A stretch of 64,000 nucleotides of DNA from Streptomyces sp. NBC_01235 (GTDB lineage Bacteria; Actinomycetota; Actinomycetes; Streptomycetales; Streptomycetaceae), in assembly GCF_035989285.1 (NCBI RefSeq), contig NZ_CP108513.1, positions 3,844,001 to 3,908,000 on the forward strand, given 5' to 3'. Position numbers and translations under genes: made by a program. Numbering within the stretch: the stretch's first letter is position 1; the number at the start of each line of letters is the position of its first letter. The notes below the pieces were generated by a model. That model searched no databases. It saw nothing but the letters and a program-made list of their open reading frames with translations, and was not told the DNA's origin. Shown here one piece after another: positions 1 to 7,927 of this stretch.

Positions 1-12
1 TTCGGAAGATGA

Positions 13-531
13 GTGATGGCTGACGCTGACCTGAAGCTGCTGCACCGGGAGCTGGTCTCGCTGGAGATCGAGCTGTGGAATGGCATCGAGGGGCGGTTGC
101 GGGCCGCGTACGACCTGCCGCTGACCTCGTTCGAAGTGCTGCATCTGCTGCTGCGTCGGCCCGGGCCGCGGATCCAGGACATCGCGGAGGAGTTCTCGAT
201 CACGGTGGGCGGCACGAGCAAGGTGGTCGACCGCCTGGAGGCGGCGGGCCTGTGCGCGCGGCGGGCCAATCCGAACGACCGCCGTTCCTCGGTCGTCGAG
301 CTGACGCCTGAGGGACGGAAACTGGTGGACGGAGCACTGAAGGTCTTCGAGGACGAGCTGGAACTGCGGATCGGGGCGGTGATTCCCGAGCACTCCGTGC
401 GCGAGGTGACGGCGGTCCTCAGCACGCTGCGGGCGGCCGGACGGGCCCTGGACGCGGAACGGAAGGCCGCCGGGCAGACGCCGGTGCCGGGCCTGCGGGC
501 GCCGAAGCAGCCAGGCCGGCCGGCGTCGTGA
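13..531 (+). CDS. MarR-family transcriptional regulator
   Basis: A 172-residue winged-helix repressor. The recognition helix lies in the segment with ITVGGTSKVVDRLEAAGL (about residues 64-81), followed by the wing motif NDRRSSVVELTPEGRKL typical of MarR proteins. Such proteins bind a palindrome as dimers and release it on binding phenolic or electrophilic ligands, or on thiol oxidation. A GTG is followed at once by ATG (16), so the start is ambiguous by one codon. It converges on the four-gene operon at 620-2793, which it may control. Family assignment is firm; target and ligand are unknown. Confidence 0.9.
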   Translation: MMADADLKLLHRELVSLEIELWNGIEGRLRAAYDLPLTSFEVLHLLLRRPGPRIQDIAEEFSITVGGTSKVVDRLEAAGLCARRANPNDRRSSVVELTPEGRKLVDGALKVFEDELELRIGAVIPEHSVREVTAVLSTLRAAGRALDAERKAAGQTPVPGLRAPKQPGRPAS

Positions 532-552
532 GCCGCGACGGCCTGCGCAGCG

Positions 553-619
553 CCCGTGGGCTCATGGGGAGGGGGCCGGGCGAACCCAGTCGCCAGGCCC
601 CTCCCCATCAGCCCACGGG
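553..619. terminator. Long bidirectional terminator hairpin
   Basis: The arms cccgtgggct (553-562) and agcccacggg (610-619) pair perfectly. Inside them atggggag (564-571) pairs with ctccccat (601-608). The structure lies between the convergent MarR gene and the PPOX gene and abuts the latter's stop codon. Confidence 0.75.
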
Positions 620-1045
620 TCAGTCGGCGATGCCGTCGAAGGAGATGACTTTGTCGATGCGGCCGCGGACGAGGAGGTTGCCGGGGCCGCCGTTGCGTGC
701 GGCGTACTCCTCGGCGCGGCCATCGCCCATGTAGCGGGCGCCGAGGAGTCCGCCCCAGCGCAGCATGTCGTCGGGGTCCTCGGAGATCTCCGCGCGTCCT
801 TGGAGCAGGACGAACGCGTACGGTGGCTGATCCTCGTCGACGCAGAGGGCGAACCGTCCGTCGCGGGCGAGGTTGCGGCCCTTGACGCCGTTCTTCTCGG
901 TGGTGAGCACGATGTCATCGCCGTCGAGGAGGAACCAGACCGGTGTCACGTGGGGGCCGCCGTCGGCGCGGACGGTGGAAAGCTTGCCGGTACGGGTGCC
1001 GCGCGTGACGAACGCCCGCCACTCCTGCTCGGTCATTTTCCGCAT
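620..1045 (-). CDS. PPOX-class F420/FMN-dependent oxidoreductase
   Basis: A 141-residue protein of the pyridoxamine-5'-phosphate-oxidase-like split-barrel fold. It begins MRKMTEQEWRAF and contains GKLSTVRADGGPHVTPVWF, the usual cofactor-contact strand of PPOX-class F420-dependent enzymes, and ends NLLVRGRIDKVISFDGIAD. These enzymes reduce small organic substrates using F420H2 or flavin; the substrate is unknown. Start chosen at ATG 1045; a second ATG lies three codons in. It is the last gene of a minus-strand run (VOC, MBL-fold, SnoaL-like, PPOX) with short gaps, consistent with one operon. Confidence 0.85.
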   Translation of the reverse strand: MRKMTEQEWRAFVTRGTRTGKLSTVRADGGPHVTPVWFLLDGDDIVLTTEKNGVKGRNLARDGRFALCVDEDQPPYAFVLLQGRAEISEDPDDMLRWGGLLGARYMGDGRAEEYAARNGGPGNLLVRGRIDKVISFDGIAD

Positions 1046-1119
1046 GCGGGCGCCTTTCGTGTGCGTAAGGATCGACTCGTGGGTGCCCGAGGCCGAGTCG
1101 GCCTCGGGCACCGCAGGTT

Positions 1120-1512
1120 CTAGCCCCAGAAGGCGTCTTCGGCGGCCGGGTCGGCGGAGAAGAGCCACATCTCGGTGATCTTGCCGTTCTCGATGCGCAG
1201 GAGGTCGACGCCGTCCATGCTCATCGACGCGTCGCCGTGGCGGCCGGTGAAGTGGATGGTGGCGGCGACCAGGTCGCCGTTGCCCATGAGGGTGTGGATC
1301 TTGTCGATGGCGAAGGTGCCCCGGCTGGTCTCCATCATGCTGCCGAGCATCTGGAAGACGGCGCCCTGCCCCTTGTGCTCGCCGGAGAACCGGTTGGCGC
1401 CGGGCTGGTGCCACACGATGTCGGCGTCGAGGAGTTCACCGAGAGCAGCCATGTCTCCGGTCTGGACGGCCTGGAAGTAGGTACGGGCGATGTCGATGTT
1501 CAAGCTGGTCAT
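1120..1512 (-). CDS. SnoaL-like / nuclear transport factor 2 fold protein
   Basis: A 130-residue cone-fold protein. The N-terminal helix IDIARTYFQAVQTGDMAAL is followed by a strand with DIVWHQPGANRF and a C-terminal sheet RIENGKITEMWLFSAD, the classical SnoaL-like pattern. Family members are cyclases, hydrolases, or small-ligand binders with no catalysis, so a reaction cannot be given. It is third in the minus-strand operon starting at 2793, between the MBL-fold and PPOX genes. Confidence 0.85.
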   Translation of the reverse strand: MTSLNIDIARTYFQAVQTGDMAALGELLDADIVWHQPGANRFSGEHKGQGAVFQMLGSMMETSRGTFAIDKIHTLMGNGDLVAATIHFTGRHGDASMSMDGVDLLRIENGKITEMWLFSADPAAEDAFWG

Positions 1513-1549
1513 GTCGCTTGCTCCTTGGGTTCTTGCGCGGGGGCGGTGG

Positions 1550-2353
1550 CTATCGGGCGAAGTCGAGGCGGTCGGCGAGGCCGGCTTCGGTGAACGCGGC
1601 CTCGATCTCGTTCCGGCCTTCGTTGAAGTGGGCCCAGCTGTCGAAGTGGGCGGGGACGACCCGGCGGGCGCCGAGCATCTTCGCGGCCTGGGCGCCCTGG
1701 GCGCTGTCGAGGGGGAGCAGGGCGTCGTCGAGGGCGAGCAGGGCGTCGTCGAAGGCGAAGGCCATGCGGGCGCCGCCGAGGAAGAGGACCGCGGTGTCGA
1801 CGGGAGCGAACCTCCCGGCGATCTCCTTGACGTGCTCCAGGGCGGCGTTGTCGCCGCCGACGTAGACCGAGGGCAGGTCGTCGGAGGTGAGTATGAAGCC
1901 GACGACGTCGCCGGTGACCGGTTCGCAGCCGACGGGGCTGTGCCGTGCGGGTACGCCCGTGACGGTCACGGTGCCGCCGTCGGGGCGCCAGAGCTCGGCG
2001 GTCTCCCAGAAGGCCAGCCCCTGTGCGTTGCCGCCCAGACGACCGGCGCCGCTGACAGTGGTGAACACGACCGGAACCTCGGACAGGAAGGCGCGGCCGG
2101 CGTTGTCCAGGTTGTCGTCGTGCGTGTCGTGGGAGAGCAGGATGGCGTCGATGCCGCCCAGGTCGGCGGCGGTGACGGGCGACGGGTCGGTCTTGACGAG
2201 CTTGTGGTCGCCGGGGAGGGGCATGGGGTACTCGCCGGGCGGGTCGAAGGTGGGGTCGGTGACGAACCTGAGCCCGCCGTACTCGATCAGGGTGGTCGGG
2301 GCGCCGTAGACGTGGACGGGGATCTTTTCGCTGGTGGCGCCGGCGCCGGACAT
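1550..2353 (-). CDS. MBL-fold metallo-hydrolase (UlaG-like)
   Basis: A 267-residue beta-lactamase-fold hydrolase. The start MSGAGATSEKIPVHVYGAPT is followed by the early strand TTLIEYGGLRFVTDPTFD. The metal site reads LLSHDTHDDNLD, the H-D-x-H-x-D-N variant of the HxHxDH motif. Later metal ligands are plausible in PARHSPVG, YVGGDNA and VVPAHFDSW. The family hydrolyses lactones, phosphodiesters or similar bonds with one or two bound metals. A GGAGG-type site precedes ATG 2353, and the upstream VOC gene ends 50 bp away. Confidence 0.85.
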   Translation of the reverse strand: MSGAGATSEKIPVHVYGAPTTLIEYGGLRFVTDPTFDPPGEYPMPLPGDHKLVKTDPSPVTAADLGGIDAILLSHDTHDDNLDNAGRAFLSEVPVVFTTVSGAGRLGGNAQGLAFWETAELWRPDGGTVTVTGVPARHSPVGCEPVTGDVVGFILTSDDLPSVYVGGDNAALEHVKEIAGRFAPVDTAVLFLGGARMAFAFDDALLALDDALLPLDSAQGAQAAKMLGARRVVPAHFDSWAHFNEGRNEIEAAFTEAGLADRLDFAR

Positions 2354-2403
2354 CGGTAAACCTCCAGGCGGTGAACAGTGGAGACGCGGCCCTGCGGAAC
2401 CGG

Positions 2404-2793
2404 TCAGGCGGCGGGTACGGAGAAGACGCCGAAGTGGTTGCCGGCGGTGTCCTGCAGCCGGGCGAAGGTGAAGCCCGCAGCGTCGGAGACCGGCTCCATG
2501 AGGACCTCGGCGCCGAGCTCCTGGCCGCGCTTGACGGTCACGGCGACGTCCTGGACGAGGACGTAGAAGATCGCGTAGTTGGGGAAGTCGCCCTGCGACT
2601 CCCACACCCCGCCGGTCGGCTGCTGAACGCCCGGCGTCATCACCGAGTGGTAGGTCACGCCGGGGGTGTTGGTGTTGAGGACGTACTTCCAGTCGAAGAG
2701 CTCGCCGTAGAACTCCTTGACCTTCTCCGGCTGGTCGGTGCCGAACTCGAACCAGGCGACCGAGTTGAAGGCGGGAACCGTCATGACGCTCAC
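2404..2793 (-). CDS. VOC (glyoxalase/bleomycin-resistance) family protein
   Basis: A 129-residue vicinal-oxygen-chelate protein. The strand VAWFEFGTDQPEKVKEFYGELFDWKY is the usual beta-alpha-beta opening, and the second half ends in the repeat-like FTFARLQDTAGNHFGVF, as in VOC proteins that bind or modify small electrophiles. It is the first gene of the four-gene minus-strand operon. The intergenic region upstream holds a perfect palindrome at 2940-2960 shared with the divergent radical-SAM gene. Confidence 0.9.
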   Translation of the reverse strand: MSVMTVPAFNSVAWFEFGTDQPEKVKEFYGELFDWKYVLNTNTPGVTYHSVMTPGVQQPTGGVWESQGDFPNYAIFYVLVQDVAVTVKRGQELGAEVLMEPVSDAAGFTFARLQDTAGNHFGVFSVPAA

Positions 2794-2939
2794 TCCTTAC
2801 GCCCCATTGGGGGAAATGTGACTCTTTGAGGCAGGCCGAATCCAGGCGGTGACCACCACCGCGCGGTGGTGCGCCTTCAAGGAACCGGCGGGGACGAGGG
2901 GTCCTGAACCGGCCAGGCGTCCAGCAAACCATTTACATT

Positions 2940-2960
2940 CCATGGAAGCAACTTCCATGG
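2940..2960. promoter_or_regulatory. Perfect 9-bp inverted repeat, likely operator
   Basis: The half-sites ccatggaag and cttccatgg are separated by caa, and a third ccatgg lies at 2970-2975. The AT-rich surroundings stand out in this GC-rich DNA. It lies between divergent genes (VOC operon at 2793 and radical-SAM gene at 3073). The size suits a MarR or TetR dimer; the MarR protein at the window start is the nearest candidate (inference). Confidence 0.6.
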
Positions 2961-3072
2961 ATTATTGTTCCATGGATGTGGGTTCGGTGGTCTTCAGCCG
3001 GCCGGCCCTTGGACAGCACCGGAACCCGGCGTCTCGGACGCGGACGGTCGGGTCAGCAGGAAGGAAGCGGTC

Positions 3073-3954
3073 ATGGAGCCGGTCGAGATCGAGGCGAAGA
3101 CCCTGATCCAGAAGTCGAGGACCCCGTCGAACGACTACGTCATCAACCCCTACACCGGCTGCGTGCTGGGCTGTGCCTACTGCTTCGCCAGCTTCGCCGG
3201 GCGGCAGTTCGGTCGGTCGGTGAAGGAGTGGGGCGACTACCTGTACGTGAAGACGAACGCGGTCGAGCTCGCCCGCAAGGAGCTGGCGAAGATGCCGGAG
3301 GACAAGCGGCGGGGCACGATGCTGCTCAGCTCGGTCACCGACCCCTACCAGGGCCACGAGACGAAGTACCGGCTCACCCGCGGCATCCTGCGCGAACTGG
3401 AGACGGTTCAGTACCCGGGCCTGGTCCGCATCCTCACCAAGTCACCTGTCGTCACCCGTGACATCGACCTGCTCACCAGCCTGCCCCGCGCCGAGGTCGG
3501 TATGACCGTGACCACCACCGACGACAAGGTCAGCCGCTGGCTGGAGGTACGCGCCCCACTCGCCTCCCGCCGCCTGCGCACCCTGGCCGAACTCAAAGAG
3601 GCAGGCATCCCCACCTACGCCTTCGTCGGCCCGCTCCTGCCACACTTCGCCACACAGCCCGAGCTCCTGGACGACCTCTTCGGCCGGCTCGTCGACGCGG
3701 GGGTCGGCGAGGTGTTCATGGAGCACATCAACCTCAAGCGGTACATCCGCGAGCGCATGGACCAGGTCCTCGCCGACGAGCCCGAAGATGTCCGCGAGGC
3801 GTACCTCCAGGCGCGGACGAAGGAGCATCGCGAACAGCTCGACGCGATCGTGGCGGAGCTGCTGGACAGACACGGTCTGCGGCTGCGCTTCGAGGAGGTC
3901 GTTCACCACGACGACAACGACTCCCTGCGGCAGAGGCTCGCATCCTCGGCGTGA
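3073..3954 (+). CDS. SPL-type radical SAM protein (Rv2578c-like)
   Basis: A 293-residue radical S-adenosylmethionine protein. The 4Fe-4S motif is C30-x3-C34-x2-C37 in NPYTGCVLGCAYCFA, preceded by the KTLIQKSRTPSNDYVINPY segment typical of spore-photoproduct-lyase-like proteins of the Rv2578c group. The start is ATG 3073 with aaggaag about six bases ahead; an upstream in-frame extension from 2965 looks non-coding. The cluster cleaves SAM to a 5'-deoxyadenosyl radical; the substrate is unknown. True SPLs repair DNA photoproducts, but these shorter homologues are uncharacterized. Confidence 0.88.
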   Translation: MEPVEIEAKTLIQKSRTPSNDYVINPYTGCVLGCAYCFASFAGRQFGRSVKEWGDYLYVKTNAVELARKELAKMPEDKRRGTMLLSSVTDPYQGHETKYRLTRGILRELETVQYPGLVRILTKSPVVTRDIDLLTSLPRAEVGMTVTTTDDKVSRWLEVRAPLASRRLRTLAELKEAGIPTYAFVGPLLPHFATQPELLDDLFGRLVDAGVGEVFMEHINLKRYIRERMDQVLADEPEDVREAYLQARTKEHREQLDAIVAELLDRHGLRLRFEEVVHHDDNDSLRQRLASSA

Positions 3955-3984
3955 CCGCGTCCGCGCCGCGGGGCGGGGCCTGCA

Positions 3985-4320
3985 TCAGGCGGTGACGTCA
4001 GCCTCGGGATCCGGCACCGCCATGGCCCAGGTTCCCATGGCTTCCAGGACATCGCGCAGCCCCTCGCCGAGAGGGGTCAGCGCGTAGTCGACGCGCGGCG
4101 GGATCTCCGCGTAGGCCGTGCGGGTGACGATGCCGTGCCGCTCGAACTGGCGCAGCCGGCTGGTCAGGGTGTGCGGGCTGATGCCGGGCAGGGCCTCGCG
4201 CAGCTGGTTGAAGCGGTGGGGGCCGTGCAGCAGTTCGCGCACGATCAGGGTGGCCCACGGGCCGTTGAGCAGAGTGAGGAACCGGGCGACGCCGCACTCG
4301 GGGAGACAGGGATCGGTCAC
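3985..4320 (-). CDS. HxlR-family transcriptional regulator
   Basis: A 111-residue winged-helix protein. It has the HxlR signature: CGVARFLTLLNGPWATLIVRELLHGPHRF, then the helix PGISPHTLTSRLRQFERHGI and the wing PPRVDYALTPLGEGL. An N-terminal cysteine pair (CLPECG) could be the redox switch found in some HxlR/YodB/QorR proteins. It diverges from the NmrA-like gene at 4385, with a compound inverted repeat between the two, so direct control of that gene and itself is likely (inference). Confidence 0.92.
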   Translation of the reverse strand: MTDPCLPECGVARFLTLLNGPWATLIVRELLHGPHRFNQLREALPGISPHTLTSRLRQFERHGIVTRTAYAEIPPRVDYALTPLGEGLRDVLEAMGTWAMAVPDPEADVTA

Positions 4321-4335
4321 GTTTTTGACCGTACC

Positions 4336-4380
4336 CCATTAGTGCAGTTGATGTAACTGGTGCATCGCATGCACTAATGG
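4336..4380. promoter_or_regulatory. Compound inverted repeat, likely HxlR operator
   Basis: The outer arms ccattagtgca (4336-4346) and tgcactaatgg (4370-4380) are perfect 11-bp inverted copies. An inner pair cagtt/aactg lies between them. The arms end four bases before the ATG of the NmrA-like gene, so bound protein would block translation-start-proximal transcription. Position between a divergent regulator and enzyme gene supports an operator role. Confidence 0.65.
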
Positions 4381-4384
4381 CGCC

Positions 4385-5230
4385 ATGACCTACGTGATTC
4401 ATGGCGCCACCGGCGCCCAGGGTGCCCCCGTCGTCGCCGTTCTCGCCGCCGCGGGCAAGTCCGTGACCGCTCTGACCCGAAACGCCGGCGCCGCCGTGGA
4501 CGGCGCGCAGCGGGTCGTAGCCGCCGGCTACGGCTCCACCGCGGAACTGACCGAGGCATACCGCGGCGCTGACGGGGTGTTCGTCCACCTGCCGGTGGTC
4601 TCCGAAGAGGACCGCCAGACCTACACGCACAACATCGTCGCCGCTGTCCGCGCGGCCCGCCCGGCCCGAGTGGTGTTCTCCACCAGCGGTGCCCCGATCG
4701 ACCCCGAAACCGGCGGCGCGGCCGCAGCACTGGTCAGCGGCCTGGCGGACATCGAGGTGTCCCATGCGGTGATCGCGCCCACGTTCTACCTGGAGAACCT
4801 GCTCATGCCGTACGTCCTCGACACGGTCCGCGAACGAGGCGTACTGCCCTACCCGATCCGTGCTGACTTCCCGGCTTCCTGGGCGTCGCACCTGGACATC
4901 GCCGATGCCGCCGCCGCTCTCTTCGATCGCCCGGACATCACCGGCGCGGTCTCCGTCGGCCAGTACCCGGCGATCACCGGACCGGACCTGGCCGAGGCGT
5001 TCGGCGCACACTTCGGCAAGGACGTGATCTTTGAGCACATCACCCCCGAGCAGTTCCGCAGCTCCGTCGCACCCCTGATCGGAGAGGGCCCCGCCGCCGA
5101 CGTCGCCGGAGCCTACGCGGCCATGAGCAAGCTTCCGGACCGCTCGATCACACCCGAGAACTCCGCCCAGAAGCTGCTCGGCATCACCCCCCGCACCACC
5201 GGACAGTGGCTGACCGACATCGGCCTCTGA
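4385..5230 (+). CDS. NmrA-like NAD(P)-binding protein (quinone-oxidoreductase type)
   Basis: A 281-residue atypical SDR. The Rossmann motif GATGAQGAPV is at residues 7-16, VVFSTSGAP forms the fourth strand, and the substrate-side segment is IAPTFYLENLLMP. The size and HxlR neighbour resemble the QorB/YtfG group of NADPH:quinone oxidoreductases, but NmrA-like redox sensors without catalysis look similar. The divergent HxlR gene and intergenic palindrome suggest induction by a quinone or electrophile (inference). Confidence 0.85.
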   Translation: MTYVIHGATGAQGAPVVAVLAAAGKSVTALTRNAGAAVDGAQRVVAAGYGSTAELTEAYRGADGVFVHLPVVSEEDRQTYTHNIVAAVRAARPARVVFSTSGAPIDPETGGAAAALVSGLADIEVSHAVIAPTFYLENLLMPYVLDTVRERGVLPYPIRADFPASWASHLDIADAAAALFDRPDITGAVSVGQYPAITGPDLAEAFGAHFGKDVIFEHITPEQFRSSVAPLIGEGPAADVAGAYAAMSKLPDRSITPENSAQKLLGITPRTTGQWLTDIGL

Positions 5231-5254
5231 CCGCATCCGCTGTCGGCCTGGGCC

Positions 5255-5574
5255 GAGTTCGTCAGGCAGAGCTTGGCAAGCCGCCGTAGCGGCTCCTCGG
5301 GGCGGGGGAAGACGGTGACGTCGTGCAGCGGCCGTCGGCGGTGTGGGCCGCGCCAGGTGACGTTCTCGCCGGCGTTGACCGCCATCAGCAGGGCGAGTTT
5401 GGAGGCGTACAGCATGTCGTAGTCGTGCGCGTCGTGGTCGAACAGCGGGAACGTGATCGTCGACGATCCGCGTCCGGCGACCAGTTCGATGCGTCCGGGA
5501 GCGAGGGACGCGGCGGTGGCGAGCTGCTGGAACACCCGGATCGGGTCGTCGGTCGACAGGACGGTGACACGCAT
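5255..5574 (-). pseudogene. Internal fragment of an LLM-class flavin monooxygenase
   Basis: The reading frame opens with VTVLSTDDPIRVFQQLATA and continues to GRIELVAGRGS, then FPLFDHDAHDYDMLYASK. These are the conserved middle strands of luciferase-like monooxygenases of about 330 residues. Roughly the first 60 residues and the last 200 are missing, and the frame runs on into the antisense of the NmrA-like gene. It is a relic rather than a functional enzyme. It lies downstream of the SDR fragment and MDR gene on the same strand, as if an operon had been trimmed. Confidence 0.75.
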
Positions 5575-5600
5575 CAGGGGTGGCTCCTTGTGACGGGGGG

Positions 5601-5919
5601 TCAGAAGCTGTAGGGGCCGAAGCGGCCCCAGGCCACCAGGGCGGCCAGGGTGAGGCCGGGCCCCGGGGAGTGCGGGGCCGGCGAGTACTCCAGTACGTCG
5701 ATGCCGCCGAAGCGGGCCTTCACCGCGTCCAGGGCGAAGGTCAGGGAGGGCCGGTCCAGGACGTCGGCGGTGATGCCTCGGCGGTGATGCCTTCCTGGCG
5801 GAGCTGGTCGACCAGCGTTTCCAGCTTCTCCTTGGTGCGAGAGATCAGGGCGATGTCGAAGCCGCGGCTGCCAAAGGTGCGGGCGATGGCCAGGCCCATA
5901 CCGGGGTCCTGAATGTGGG
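5601..5919 (-). pseudogene. Short-chain dehydrogenase remnant with frameshift
   Basis: Reading from the right, the frame begins within the glycine loop (DPGMGLAIARTFGSRGF), continues as IALISRTKEKLETLVDQL, and then shifts frame at a 14-bp tandem duplication. The second frame continues with FALDAVKARFGGIDVLEYS and stops at 5601. The cofactor-loop start and the catalytic Tyr-x3-Lys region are absent. This is clearly a decayed SDR. It starts directly after the stop of the MDR gene, so it was probably once co-transcribed with it. Confidence 0.75.
5764..5791. repeat. 14-bp perfect tandem duplication
   Basis: The unit tcggcggtgatgcc occurs twice head to tail (5764-5777 and 5778-5791). Fourteen is not a multiple of three, so the duplication is the visible frameshift in the SDR remnant. 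It suggests recent slippage mutation in a gene no longer selected. Confidence 0.9.
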
Positions 5920-6858
5920 TCAGGAGCAGGAGACGGCGATCTTGCCCGGGGTGCCGGCGCCGAAGGCGTCGAACGCCTCCGTGGCCCGCTCCAGCGGGTA
6001 GGTGGCCGTCACCGGCACACGCAGCGCACCGGAGGCGACCTGCTCGGCCAGGGAGGTCAGGATCCGGGCGTCGGGGTTGGCCATGATCGTGTGGACGGTG
6101 ACGTCGTGCCCCTTGACGTCGTCCTGGGTCAGGCCAGTGGTCGAGGCGATCCGACCGCCCGGGCGCAGCAGAGCGGCCAACCGGGCGCCGTCGCCCGCGA
6201 GGTGCAGCACCGCGTCCACACCCTCCGGGGCAATCGCGCGGACCTGCCCCTGAAGGTCACCGGTGAAGTCGACCACGTGGACCTCCGCGCCGGTCAGGCC
6301 GGTGACGAAGTCGCTCTGCGCGCCGGGTCGGGCGGTCGCGATCACCTTCACGCCGCGGGCGGCGGCGAGTTGCACCGCCAGCGAACCCACCCCGCCGGAG
6401 GCCCCGGAGATCAGCAGCGTCTCACCCTCGGCCAGGGCCACCGCGTCCAGGCTCACCAGGGCAGTGGCCCCGGCCACGCCCAGCGCGCCCGCGTCCCCCG
6501 CCTTCAGGCCCGCGGGGATGCGGGCGACTCCGTGTCCGGCGGGCACGGTGACGTACCGGGCCAGCGACCCGGCGCCCAGGTACGGCTTCAGCACGACACC
6601 GAAGACCGCGTCGCCGGGCGCGAAGCCCTCCACGCCCTCGCCGAGCTCCTCGACGGTGCCCGCGAAGTCCTGGCCGAGGACCAACGGGAACCGGTGCTCC
6701 ATGAATGCTTGCGTGTAGCCGGCGGCGGTGGCGATGTCGATGCCGTTCAGCGAGGCGGCGGCCACCTTGACCAGCAACTCCCCGGCCTCCGGGCGAGGAG
6801 TGTCCACCTCGGTCACGGCCGGGGCCGAGGGGACGGATTCGAGCGTGACAGCGCGCAT
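5920..6858 (-). CDS. MDR-family NADPH:quinone oxidoreductase
   Basis: A 312-residue medium-chain dehydrogenase/reductase. The N-terminal GroES-like half includes SLNGIDIATAAGY and FPLVLGQDFAGTVEELGEG. The cofactor motif is LLISGASGGVGSLAVQLAAARG, the zinc-free quinone-oxidoreductase version (no structural-zinc cysteine cluster). Such enzymes reduce quinones or activated double bonds with NADPH. Start ATG 6858 was chosen because family homology begins there (MRAVTLESV). It diverges from the TetR gene at 6959, the likely regulator. Confidence 0.9.
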   Translation of the reverse strand: MRAVTLESVPSAPAVTEVDTPRPEAGELLVKVAAASLNGIDIATAAGYTQAFMEHRFPLVLGQDFAGTVEELGEGVEGFAPGDAVFGVVLKPYLGAGSLARYVTVPAGHGVARIPAGLKAGDAGALGVAGATALVSLDAVALAEGETLLISGASGGVGSLAVQLAAARGVKVIATARPGAQSDFVTGLTGAEVHVVDFTGDLQGQVRAIAPEGVDAVLHLAGDGARLAALLRPGGRIASTTGLTQDDVKGHDVTVHTIMANPDARILTSLAEQVASGALRVPVTATYPLERATEAFDAFGAGTPGKIAVSCS

Positions 6859-6878
6859 GACAGCACCCTTCGGTAAGT

Positions 6879-6897
6879 GAAACGGCCTCCCCGTTTC
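6879..6897. promoter_or_regulatory. Inverted repeat between MDR and TetR genes
   Basis: gaaacgg (6879-6885) and ccgtttc (6891-6897) are separated by five bases. The site sits between the divergent oxidoreductase and TetR genes, the typical location of a TetR operator. No experiment is implied. Confidence 0.5.
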
Positions 6898-6958
6898 CAC
6901 TGTCGCACAGACTAACAACAGAACTGGGGAACCCATTCCATTTGGATAGAGTGAGGGC

Positions 6959-7648
6959 ATGACTTCTTCCGCAGTTCCCGGCGACACCCCGGACCAGCAG
7001 CCCGGAGAGGGACTGCGCGCCGACGCCGAACGCAACCGCTGCCGCATCCTGGCCGCCGCCCGCAGCCTCTACGCCCGCGCCGGACTCGGCGTGTCCATGG
7101 CCTCCATCGCCCGCGAGGCCGGCGTCGGCCAAGCCACCCTTTCCCGCCGCTTCCCCACCAAGGACGCCCTGGTGGCCGCTGTCTTCGCCGAGCGCATGGA
7201 CGCCTACGCCGCTGCTGTCACCGTCGCCCTGGACGACCCGGATCCCTGGCACGGTTTCACCGGCTACCTCCACTCCGTCTGCGCCATGCAGGCCGCCGAC
7301 CGCGGCTTCGCCGACGTCCTGACCAGGGCCTTCCCCGCCGCCAAGGCCCTGGAGGCTCGCCGCGCCGAGGTGTACGACGGGCTACTCGAACTCATCGCCC
7401 GCGCCAAGAACACCGGGCACCTGCGCGACGACTTCACCCACCAGGACGTCGTCATCCTGCTCATCGCCAACGCCGGAGTCGTCACCGCCACCGGCGACGC
7501 CGCCCCCGACACCTGGCGCCGCCTGGTCGCCCACATGATCCGCTCCTACGCCGCGCCCGGCGCACCGATCCCCCCGCTGCCGGAAGCGCCGCCGCCCACA
7601 GCCCTCTACCGCGCCATGGTGCGCCTCACCCGGGACACCACCGTTTGA
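6959..7648 (+). CDS. TetR-family transcriptional regulator
   Basis: A 229-residue repressor. The N-terminal HTH runs from about residue 22: RNRCRILAAARSLYARAG, then SMASIAREAGVGQATLSRRF, with the typical PTKDALVAAVF ending. The C-terminal helices, which form the ligand pocket and dimer interface, are unremarkable. An AT-rich stretch (attccatttggatagag) lies immediately upstream. Divergent from the MDR gene at 6858, so probably an autoregulated repressor of that oxidoreductase (inference). Confidence 0.92.
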   Translation: MTSSAVPGDTPDQQPGEGLRADAERNRCRILAAARSLYARAGLGVSMASIAREAGVGQATLSRRFPTKDALVAAVFAERMDAYAAAVTVALDDPDPWHGFTGYLHSVCAMQAADRGFADVLTRAFPAAKALEARRAEVYDGLLELIARAKNTGHLRDDFTHQDVVILLIANAGVVTATGDAAPDTWRRLVAHMIRSYAAPGAPIPPLPEAPPPTALYRAMVRLTRDTTV

Positions 7649-7927
7649 GTCTCAGCCCGCCGGGCACCATGGGTGGGCTGTGGCGGCGGGTACGGCCGCG
7701 TTGACGTTGCCGGACATCGGCACGGGGTTTGGAGCTGCTGCCGCTGAAGTGCGTTGAAGAGGGTTCTGGTGAGCGGGAGTGAGTGCCGGTGGTTCGGATC
7801 ACCGGTCCGCTCCACCTGAAGAACACCTATCTGGTCACCGGCAACGACACCGCGAAGAGTCCCGCACTCGCCCACGGCTACGAACCGGACGCCGCTCCCT
7901 CACGGGCAAACGGTGCCTGCCACGGCA

